From assembly GCF_052078665.1 (NCBI RefSeq), contig NZ_JBQJIK010000032.1:1-64000 (forward strand): DNA of 64,000 nt, written 5' to 3'. How positions within the stretch are numbered: the first letter of the stretch is position 1; every line of letters begins with the position of its first letter. Positions 37,562-44,283 of this stretch are shown here, one piece after another. The stretch comes from Inquilinus sp052078665. Its GTDB lineage: Bacteria > Pseudomonadota > Alphaproteobacteria > DSM-16000 > Inquilinaceae. The notes below the pieces were generated by a model. The model did not search any database, had not been told where the DNA came from, and saw only the letters and a program-made list of their open reading frames with translations. The position numbers and the translations under genes were made by a program.

Positions 37562-37709
37562 GCTGCGCTCCTCCAGAATTCTCTCTTGCCGACAGGTCGG
37601 ACAGCCGCCCGATTTGCCGCGCCCGTCGCGACGGGCTTGGCGGCCGGGGGCCCGCTGTCGTAACTGTCGGCCATGCTACGGCGGCGGCGCCCGCCGGCAA
37701 AGGATTTGG

Positions 37710-38444
37710 ATGGGGTTCATGGGTCTCGGTCTTTACGATCCGGAGAGTCGCTACCGGCGGCGCGTCTGGGGCGCGATCATCCGCGTGTTCTTCTCGATCA
37801 CCGTGCTGGTGGTGGTGGCGGCCTTCGCCTATCAGATCGGGGTCGAGCGGACGCGCGGTCAGATCGCGACGCTGCAGGCCCAGGTCGGCACGCTGTCTCA
37901 GGACAAGACCGGGCTGGAGCAGGACCGGGTGCGGCTGCAGGCGGCGGCGCAGACGGCGCAGATCCAGTACCGCGAGCTGATGGCCCGATTCGAGCGCGAG
38001 GTGCCGACCGGCACCTATCGCGAGCTGGCCGACAAGGTGGCGCAGCGGCTGCAGACCGGGCTCGACCCGCAGCGCCTGGCCTTCTACATCGACCAGGCCT
38101 CGGCGCCGCGCGACTGCAAGCCGGGCGAGAGCAAGCGCTTCATCCTGCCGACCCAGAACGCCACCGGCTCGAACAGCTCGGTTGCCTTCGCCAACAACAC
38201 CATCGCCGTGACCGGCCGCGGCGAGAGCGCGCTGGACGACAACAACAAGGCGCAAGCGTGGTTCGACCCGGCCAAGTCCGTGACCGTCACCTTCCGCGGC
38301 ATCGACGGCAAGCAGGCCACCGCCACCGGCGTGCTGCCGCTGTTCCAGACCATCGTGGTCGGCGACAAGGAGTACCGCTTCAGCCTGGTCGAGGGCGAGC
38401 GCAGCTTCGTCCGCGTCACCAACGAGGTCTGCGCCTTCCCCTGA
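37710..38444 (+). CDS. Membrane-anchored coiled-coil protein of unknown function
   Basis: 244 residues from ATG 37710 (AAAGGA upstream; ATG 37719 also possible). A short cytoplasmic start, one TM helix (IIRVFFSITVLVVVAAFAYQ, about 23-42), a coiled coil rich in Gln/Leu (RGQIATLQAQVGTLSQDKTG) and a C-terminal beta domain (SVTVTFRGIDGKQATATGVL, FSLVEGERSFVRVTNEVCAF). Two cysteines may pair. Precedes the ATP-grasp gene by 14 bases. No named family recognised. Confidence 0.65.
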   Translation: MGFMGLGLYDPESRYRRRVWGAIIRVFFSITVLVVVAAFAYQIGVERTRGQIATLQAQVGTLSQDKTGLEQDRVRLQAAAQTAQIQYRELMARFEREVPTGTYRELADKVAQRLQTGLDPQRLAFYIDQASAPRDCKPGESKRFILPTQNATGSNSSVAFANNTIAVTGRGESALDDNNKAQAWFDPAKSVTVTFRGIDGKQATATGVLPLFQTIVVGDKEYRFSLVEGERSFVRVTNEVCAFP

Positions 38445-38458
38445 TCCAGGAGCCGCCG

Positions 38459-39589
38459 ATGCCGCCCTCCCCGCTCCGCCGCGTGGTCATCACGTACGAA
38501 CCCGAAGCGGCGTGCCGGGCACGGCTGGAGGCGGCCGGCTTCGATCCCGCCGCGGCGGCGGAAATCGCCTGCTACCTGGCCCAGGCGACGGATCTGGCCG
38601 CGATCCGGCCGGAGCTTGCGGCGACGCTCGCCGAGGCCGGGCTGGAGGCCGAATTCGTCGAGCTCGACGGGCTGATCGGCGCCCTGCCCGACCTCGTCGC
38701 CCGGCGCGACGACACCATCCTGTGGTGCCAGACCGACGGCATCGCCTATTACCGCGGCAGCGCCGTCAGCGCCCTGGCGCGGCTGGCCGGGATCGGCAGC
38801 TATGGCAGCCCGCCTCAGGCCCAGCACCTGTGCCAGGACAAGTTCAAATGCACCGCCCTGGCCGCGGCGGCCGGCCTGCCGGTGCCGCCGACTGCCCTGG
38901 CCGAGGGCCGGCGGGTGATCGCCGGCGCCGCGGTGCTGGACGGGCCGGGGCCGTTCTTCGTCAAGCCGAACACGCTCGGCGCCAAGATCGGCATCTTCGC
39001 CGATTCGAGGACGGCGGACGCGGCGGCGGCCCTGGAGGTCGCGGCGCGGCTATGGGACCGCTATCGCGACCGGGCCGTGATCCAGCCCTTCCTGCCGGGC
39101 CACGACATCCGGATCAGTTTCATGGATGTCGGCCGGCCGCTGGCCGCGTCCCTGGGCATCGCCCGGCTGGGCAAGGATCCGGGCAGCGAGACCGGCGGGG
39201 CCTTCATGACCATGCGCGACAATGCCAGCCTGTCGGGCAGCCGCGACACCGAGGGCGGCCGGAGCGGCTTCGGCGAGGGCCGAGAGCGTGCCTTCATCCC
39301 GCAGCTGTCCGATCTGCGCGTCGAGGCCGGCCCGGCGGCGGCCCGGATCGTCGCGGCGGCGGAAGCCCTGGTGCCCCGCCTGGCCGAACTCTTCGGCCTG
39401 CGCGACTACTTCTCGGTCGACCTCCGCGCCGGCGAGGATGGCAGTGTCCACATCCTGGAGTTCGAGACCTGCCCGGCGGTGACGATCTACGACTTCCAGA
39501 CCTATTTGCGCGACGCCCACGGCCTGTCGCTCGGCGCCGCCCTCGCCCGCTCCCTGGCCCTGGCGCATCGTCGGCCGGCGGAGCCGTGA
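38459..39589 (+). CDS. ATP-grasp protein related to D-alanine-D-alanine ligase
   Basis: 376 residues. Start VVITYEPEAACRARLEAAGF, a central ATP-grasp fold with FFVKPNTLGAKIGIF (nucleotide-binding Lys) and PFLPGHDIRISFMDV, and a metal site near SVHILEFETCPAVTIYDF. The order of domains matches Ddl-like ligases, but the usual Ddl end NTMPG is EFETCPA here, so the substrates are probably not D-alanines. Joined closely to 37710 and 39660; a peptide- or amide-forming role is inferred. Confidence 0.75.
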   Translation: MPPSPLRRVVITYEPEAACRARLEAAGFDPAAAAEIACYLAQATDLAAIRPELAATLAEAGLEAEFVELDGLIGALPDLVARRDDTILWCQTDGIAYYRGSAVSALARLAGIGSYGSPPQAQHLCQDKFKCTALAAAAGLPVPPTALAEGRRVIAGAAVLDGPGPFFVKPNTLGAKIGIFADSRTADAAAALEVAARLWDRYRDRAVIQPFLPGHDIRISFMDVGRPLAASLGIARLGKDPGSETGGAFMTMRDNASLSGSRDTEGGRSGFGEGRERAFIPQLSDLRVEAGPAAARIVAAAEALVPRLAELFGLRDYFSVDLRAGEDGSVHILEFETCPAVTIYDFQTYLRDAHGLSLGAALARSLALAHRRPAEP

Positions 39590-39659
39590 GGCGCCGGCAT
39601 TGACCGCCGCCGCTTCTGGTCCAAGATCCGGCGGCCTGATCGCAAAGGGGGGCACACGC

Positions 39660-40694
39660 ATGTCGAGCGAAACCGACGCACCGGCCGGGCCGATCTCGTC
39701 GAACGACGTCCCGTGGGAGGACTGGTCCGACATCCCGCGCTTCGTCACGCGCTACCGGCACCTGACCCGGGCCGCGGTCGGCGGCGACTACCATGTCGGC
39801 GTCGCCATCGAGGACCTGGGGCCGGGCAAGCAGAGCTCGCCGGCGCACTATCACATCTTCGAGGAGGAGCATGTCTACATCCTCGAAGGCACGGTCACCG
39901 CGCGCCTCGGCGCCGACGCCCATGAGATGAAGGCCGGCGACTATGTCTGCTACCCGGCCGGGCAGAAGGCCGGGCACTGCCTGGTCAACACCGGCGACTC
40001 CGTCTGCCGCTACGTCGTGGTGGGCGAGCGCAACCCGAACGAGGTCTGCGTCTACACCGACACCAACAAGGTGCTGGTGCGGCCCCTGGGACGGCGCGTG
40101 ATCCTCGACCTGGCGGCGACGCGCGGCTATTGGGACGGCGAGGACACCGGCCTGCCGCCGGGCGTCGCCCCGCCCGCCGATGCCATGGAGCCCGAGGCTC
40201 CGGTCGTGCCGAAGCCGCCGATCGCCGAAGCCGCGGTCGACTGGCATGACGACGGCGTGCCCGGCAGCGACCGGTTCGGCGGCCGCTCGAAGCACCTGAC
40301 CCATGCGGCGGTCGGGGCGGGCTATCGCGTCGGCGTGCTGATCGAATCGCCGGCGCCCGGCAAGCGCCTGTGCCCGACCCATTACCATATGCTGGAGGAG
40401 GAGCATGCGCTGGTCCTCGAGGGCCAGGTGACGCTGATCCTCGGCGACGAGCGCCACGAGCTGACGGCCGGCGACTATGTCTGCTTCCCCGCCGGCCGCA
40501 AGCTCGGCCATTCCTTCATCAACAGCGGCCCGGGCCCTTGCCGCACCCTGATGATCGGCGAGCGCAACCCGAACGAGGTCTGCGTCTACCCGGATTCGAA
40601 CAAGATGGCGGTCGGCGCCCTGCGCACGCGGGACGACATCTTCGACATGTCGGGGCTGCGGCGGTACTGGGACGGCGAGGAGACGGCCGGCTAG
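39660..40694 (+). CDS. Tandem cupin-domain protein
   Basis: 344 residues made of two copies of one cupin unit. The first has SSPAHYHIFEEEHVYILEGT, GDYVCYPAGQKAGHCLVNTG and GERNPNEVCVYTDTNKVLV; the second repeats CPTHYHMLEEEHALVLEG, GDYVCFPAGRKLGHSFINSG and GERNPNEVCVYPDSNKM. Each has HxH...E and a later His, the normal metal site. GYWDG/RYWDGEE ends each half. Function unknown; the neighbouring ATP-grasp gene suggests small-molecule synthesis or modification. Confidence 0.85.
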   Translation: MSSETDAPAGPISSNDVPWEDWSDIPRFVTRYRHLTRAAVGGDYHVGVAIEDLGPGKQSSPAHYHIFEEEHVYILEGTVTARLGADAHEMKAGDYVCYPAGQKAGHCLVNTGDSVCRYVVVGERNPNEVCVYTDTNKVLVRPLGRRVILDLAATRGYWDGEDTGLPPGVAPPADAMEPEAPVVPKPPIAEAAVDWHDDGVPGSDRFGGRSKHLTHAAVGAGYRVGVLIESPAPGKRLCPTHYHMLEEEHALVLEGQVTLILGDERHELTAGDYVCFPAGRKLGHSFINSGPGPCRTLMIGERNPNEVCVYPDSNKMAVGALRTRDDIFDMSGLRRYWDGEETAG

Positions 40695-41054
40695 CCATCT
40701 GCGCCCGGCCAGGAAATACCGGCGCGACCTGATTGCCGGCGATTGAACGTCCCGGCGGCTGCCGGGTCTGATTGACCGCGCACGCCCAACGCCTCCCCCG
40801 CCCACATCATCATGCGCCTGCGCCGCCGTTGCCCGGCTGTGGCCCGCGGGCAACAGAGTGTCGTTACGACGAAGTATACATTTTTGTATGTATGTTACGA
40901 ATTTGTGCCGGCCTAGGGTTTGTTCGTCTCAGGCACCCGTCCAAAGCGGCCAAATCAAGCCAACGCGACTGTGCCTTCGAGGACACAGAGCTCTGCCGGC
41001 AGGCGGGCGTCGCGAGTGAATCGCCCCGCATCGGTGCGGGCGAAGGGAGGCAGA
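40695..41054 (+). promoter_or_regulatory. 360-bp porin upstream region
   Basis: No gene seen. The stretch 40861-40910 is the most AT-rich of the region and carries ATACA-N4-TGTAT (40876-40889) and two direct copies of GTTACGA (40863-40869 and 40894-40900) 31 bases apart, three helix turns. This is the likely promoter and regulator-binding zone of the porin. GGGAGG at 41046-41051 is its ribosome site. Confidence 0.5.
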
Positions 41055-42221
41055 ATGAAGCAGGTACTGCTGGGAGGCACGGCGCTGGCCGCTGCCGCGT
41101 TGATCGGGGCCATGCCGGCATCGGCAGCCGATGCGAATGTGACGTCCGGACTGCAGTTGAAGATCACCGGATTCATCGCCGCGCAGTCCGCGCTGGTGCT
41201 CTCCGACACCGACCACTCGAGCTTCGACCGCGACTACGACTTCCAGACCAACGCGCGGATGCAGTTCGACGTCAAGAACGTCACCGATTCCGGCCTGGAA
41301 TATGGCGGCCGCATCCGCTTCGACTCGGTCAACCGGCGGGACGGCGTCCTGGTCGACCGCACCTATGTCTATGTGAAGGGAGACTTCGGCACGATCACCT
41401 TCGGTGACGGGCCGACCGTCGCCGACGATTTCGGCTATGTCTACGCCCATGACGAGCTGGCCGGCGCCATCGGCGCCGGCGGCATGGATTTCGGCGACCT
41501 GCTGGACGGCGACTTCCCGGTGGGCGGCGGCAACTTCTACTCGATCGATGCCACCTATCTCGGCGGCCTGGCGAACGACGACACGCGCATCAAATACACC
41601 TCGCCGACGATCAACGGCTTCAGCTTCGGCGTCGATTTCACCCCGGTCGTGGGCGGGTCGACCCATGCCGGCCCCGGCGGCCGCAACGACCTGGTCAACG
41701 ACAGCAGCACGCTGTACGAGAACGTCGTCACCGGCGGCGCGCAATGGGACGGCGATATCGGCGGCGGGACCGACCTGAAGATCTCCGCCACCGCCGCCAC
41801 TGGCAACGGCGTCACCACCGACAACAATCCGGAGCATCACGACCTCGAGGCCTACACCCTCGGCGGCCGGGTCAAGTCGGGCGGCATCGCCGCCAGCGTG
41901 GACTGGACCCACTATTCCAGCCTGTACCTGACCAGCAAGTCGGTGGACACGGTCATCGGCGACGTCAGCTACCAGTGGGGTCCGTTCCTGACCTCGGTGT
42001 CCTATGCCTATACCTGGGCCGGCAGCAACAACGGCCTGGTGCAGCCCTACACCGGAGCCACGGACCTGCAGGACAACCACATCGCCGGCGTGAACCTGAC
42101 CTACACGCTCGCGCCGGGCCTGAACACCTATGCCGAAGTGATCTACGAGAAGCAGAACTTCCGCGAGGGCAAGGATTTCGAGAACGCCAACCTGCTGACC
42201 GGCATCAACCTGGCGTTCTGA
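41055..42221 (+). CDS. Outer-membrane porin
   Basis: 388 residues: signal MKQVLLGGTALAAAALIGAM-PASA, then beta-barrel strands typical of alphaproteobacterial trimeric porins: LQLKITGFIAAQSALVLSDT, QTNARMQFDVKNVTDSGLEY, RTYVYVKGDFGTITFGDG and a C-terminal strand ending TGINLAF with the terminal Phe needed for barrel assembly. Forms water-filled channels for small solutes. A strong terminator follows. Confidence 0.9.
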   Translation: MKQVLLGGTALAAAALIGAMPASAADANVTSGLQLKITGFIAAQSALVLSDTDHSSFDRDYDFQTNARMQFDVKNVTDSGLEYGGRIRFDSVNRRDGVLVDRTYVYVKGDFGTITFGDGPTVADDFGYVYAHDELAGAIGAGGMDFGDLLDGDFPVGGGNFYSIDATYLGGLANDDTRIKYTSPTINGFSFGVDFTPVVGGSTHAGPGGRNDLVNDSSTLYENVVTGGAQWDGDIGGGTDLKISATAATGNGVTTDNNPEHHDLEAYTLGGRVKSGGIAASVDWTHYSSLYLTSKSVDTVIGDVSYQWGPFLTSVSYAYTWAGSNNGLVQPYTGATDLQDNHIAGVNLTYTLAPGLNTYAEVIYEKQNFREGKDFENANLLTGINLAF

Positions 42222-42307
42222 GGTTCCGGGTCGATCCGGACGCGACGGACCGCTCCCAACGGCCACTGTCTCGTTCCCTCCTAGGCTGAAGATCGCGTCC
42301 GGTCGAT

Positions 42308-42346
42308 GGGGATGCGCGGCGCTGCCGGCCGCGCATCCCCTATTTT
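42308..42346 (+). terminator. Rho-independent terminator of the porin gene
   Basis: GGGGATGCGC (42308-42317) pairs with GCGCATCCCC (42331-42340), extended by GG/CC inside, followed by TATTTTC. Confidence 0.85.
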
Positions 42347-42362
42347 CATTCGAGGATCATGA

Positions 42363-42521
42363 TGGCGCTCCGCGCCCTTCACCCCGACGCACACGGGAAC
42401 GCATCTGCGCATGGAGCAGTCGGGCTTCCGACCCGGCCAGAAGCAGGCCTATGGCGGCGCCAAGGCCGGGTGGCAGCAGTTCCTAGCCGATCTGGAGCAC
42501 GTCCTGGCGCGCCAGGATTGA
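42363..42521 (+). pseudogene. 3' remnant of an AHSA1/SRPBCC gene
   Basis: The frame from 42363 reads APFTPTHTGTHLRMEQSGF and ends QKQAYGGAKAGWQQFLADLE, HVLARQD, stop. This is the C-terminal beta strand and long helix of an AHSA1-type START domain, of which about two thirds are missing; a stop (42360-42362) lies directly before it. Internal ATG 42411 would give only 36 residues. It lies just after the porin terminator, at the edge of the low-GC islet, so it is read as the stump of a deleted gene. Confidence 0.65.
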
Positions 42522-42570
42522 GACCGTCGCCCGAAATTCCCGATCCGCTCGTCTTCGACAGGAGGTTTCC

Positions 42571-42819
42571 TTGAGCCTATAAATCCGGCAGATTCACCGC
42601 TGGCTGTCCATCGCCTTCACGATGACCGTCGTCGCCACGGGGCTGAGGGAGCCTCCCGAATGGGTGCTGTACTCACCGCTGCTGCCGCTTTTCCTGCTGC
42701 TGTTCACCGGCCTGTACATGTTCGTGCTCCCCTGCGCCACCAAGGGACGCAGCGGGTCACTGCGAAGCCGGCCGCGGATACCAGCAGGCCGGTTTCGGAC
42801 CCATAACGGTCAAAGGTAA
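42571..42819 (+). pseudogene. Frameshifted small membrane protein gene
   Basis: AGGAGG lies just upstream of TTG 42571, but that frame stops after three codons (TTG AGC CTA TAA). In another frame the sequence goes on as RQIHRWLSIAFTMTVV, LREPPEWVLYSPLLPLFLLL, FTGLYMFVLPCATKGR, a two-helix membrane protein of a type often placed beside AHSA1 genes. A small indel near the start explains both. The end is also degenerate. ATG 42622 could give 65 residues. Together with the AHSA1 stump this marks a decaying gene pair. Confidence 0.5.
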
Positions 42820-42824
42820 AGCCC

Positions 42825-43511
42825 ATGGTTTTCTGGATAGCGAGCGTGGTTGGATTGGCGATCGCTTATCTCTTCGGTTCTACGCCCACGGGCTATCTGG
42901 CGGGGAAACTGCTCAAAGGCATCGATATCCGAGAGCACGGCTCCAAATCCATTGGGGCAACGAACGTATTGCGAACCCTGGGGAAATGGCCTGCGTTGGT
43001 GGTGCTCCTGGTCGATGTGCTGAAAGGTGTGGGGGCGATCGTCTTTGCCCGCTGGTTTTATCCTTGGTTCTATACATTGCCGTCCGTCACGCCACCGACA
43101 GCGCTTGATCTGAAAACCTGGGTGCCTTGGGCTGTTTGCTTGGCCGGACTTGCCGTGTTGTTGGGGCATAGCCGTTCGATTTGGTTGAATTTTGCAGGCG
43201 GCAAATCCGTTGCGACGGGGTTAGGCGTGTTGCTGGCGATGTCTTGGCCGGTAGGTTTAGGGGCTGCGATGGTTTTTGGCGTTGCCTTGGCTATTTTTAG
43301 AATTGTTTCCCTTGGTTCGATGCTAGCGGCGTTGACTGCGATCGCTCTCATCTGCGGCTGGGAGCAACCGCTGCCCTATCGGTTATTGGTAATTGCAGGG
43401 TGCATTTACGTGATTGTGCGCCATCGCGCCAACATTCAGCGGCTACTGTCTGGAACAGAGCCCCGCCTGGGGCAAAGTAGCCCAGAATCAAAAACGGAAG
43501 TGCGAATATAG
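42825..43511 (+). CDS. plsY: Glycerol-3-phosphate acyltransferase PlsY, cyanobacterial type
   Basis: 228 residues. IAYLFGSTPTGYLAGKLLKG, IREHGSKSIGATNVLRTLGK and LGHSRSIWLNFAGGKSVATG are the three conserved PlsY loops, for acyl-phosphate and glycerol-3-phosphate. It transfers an acyl group to glycerol-3-phosphate at the inner membrane. The GIDIREHGS-type loop and the long middle insert (WFYPWFYTLPSVTPP) resemble cyanobacterial PlsY. GC content is clearly lower than around it, codons such as TTG and GGG are frequent, and two HIP1 octamers GCGATCGC lie inside (42858 and 43338). Probably acquired; a native plsY would be elsewhere. Confidence 0.85.
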   Translation: MVFWIASVVGLAIAYLFGSTPTGYLAGKLLKGIDIREHGSKSIGATNVLRTLGKWPALVVLLVDVLKGVGAIVFARWFYPWFYTLPSVTPPTALDLKTWVPWAVCLAGLAVLLGHSRSIWLNFAGGKSVATGLGVLLAMSWPVGLGAAMVFGVALAIFRIVSLGSMLAALTAIALICGWEQPLPYRLLVIAGCIYVIVRHRANIQRLLSGTEPRLGQSSPESKTEVRI

Positions 43512-43666
43512 TGCGTGCACTCTGGGCTGTCGAGATCGTCAACATGGGCTGCTTGTGGCCCATCTCAGTCAGTCTGGCCCGCCCCGATAGTGGCGATTGC
43601 ACTCAGTGCCGGAGAGCGGACCTGACCGCACGCGACCAGAAGCTGACCATCGATCGTAGATTGGGA

Positions 43667-44023
43667 CTATTCCTTCTGCGTTGCCGCAATCAGAGATGCG
43701 ATGTCGCGCGCATTGAGCTTGTTGAGTTCCTCGAATGCCGCTGCGGTGTATTCTTTCTGACCCGCGCCCTCACCATAGAGGTGATAGGCGTTATCTTTAT
43801 AGTAAAACATGAAGACAAACGGGACTGCAGGATTGTCTTTGTCAGCCGAAATAATCAAAGTTGATTTATCAGGGCAGCTGTAAACCAACCATCCTCTGCC
43901 GCCATAAGTCCGGTGCAGAGGACCAATATCGCATCGCTGGGGTTGGTCACGCTTCGGTGCCTCTGCTGCGTCGACCGACACCGTCAGGGCTAAGAACAAT
44001 AGCCCAATCCCGATGGTCTTCAT
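43667..44023 (-). CDS. Exported protein of unknown function in the low-GC islet
   Basis: 118 residues: signal MKTIGIGLLFLALTVSVDA, then a small mature domain with two cysteines (QRCDIGPLHRTYGGRGWLVY, SCPDKSTLIISADKDNPAVP) and a helical end (EYTAAAFEELNKLNARDIAS). GC content is near 50%, unlike the ynbE-ydbH genes beside it. Convergent with plsY. No family recognised. Confidence 0.7.
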   Translation of the reverse strand: MKTIGIGLLFLALTVSVDAAEAPKRDQPQRCDIGPLHRTYGGRGWLVYSCPDKSTLIISADKDNPAVPFVFMFYYKDNAYHLYGEGAGQKEYTAAAFEELNKLNARDIASLIAATQKE

Positions 44024-44077
44024 ATTAGAGGGACTTCCGCTTCCCGCCCTTCCGGCACTCTCTTTCACGGCCCCGCC

Positions 44078-44269
44078 TCACGGCGCCGCCGGGTTCTTGC
44101 CGACCACCTTCTGCAGCTCGCGGTCGACTTGGACCTTGACGTCCTGCTCGACCTTGATGTTGAGGTTGATCTCGATCGGCTTGTCCGGCGCCTCGACCCG
44201 GATCACCGGCGAGCAGGCGCCGAGCAGCGCGGCAAGGCACAGGCCGGCGGCGCGGGATCGGTCGGTCAT
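44078..44269 (-). CDS. ynbE: YnbE-like outer-membrane lipoprotein
   Basis: 63 residues: MTDRSRAAGLCLAALLGAC with lipidated Cys19, then PVIRVEAPDKPIEINLNIKV and QDVKVQVDRELQKVV. This matches the YnbE family in size and in the EAPDKPIxINLNIKVEQ core. In E. coli YnbE binds YdbH and forms a bridge that moves phospholipids to the outer membrane. The ATG at 44269 lies 15 bases past the ydbH stop; ATG 44290 would overlap it. Confidence 0.85.
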   Translation of the reverse strand: MTDRSRAAGLCLAALLGACSPVIRVEAPDKPIEINLNIKVEQDVKVQVDRELQKVVGKNPAAP

Positions 44270-44283
44270 CGGGCCTCTTCCCT

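Noticed and set aside
42359..42574. 71-codon frame starting MMALRALHPDA
   Set aside because: The overlapping frame encodes a recognisable AHSA1 C-terminus; this one is Arg/Pro-rich and has no ribosome site.
42825..43511. HIP1 octamers alone as proof of cyanobacterial origin
   Set aside because: GCGATCGC also occurs in native genes of this window (near 22712, 47273 and 47319), so it is used only together with composition and protein features.
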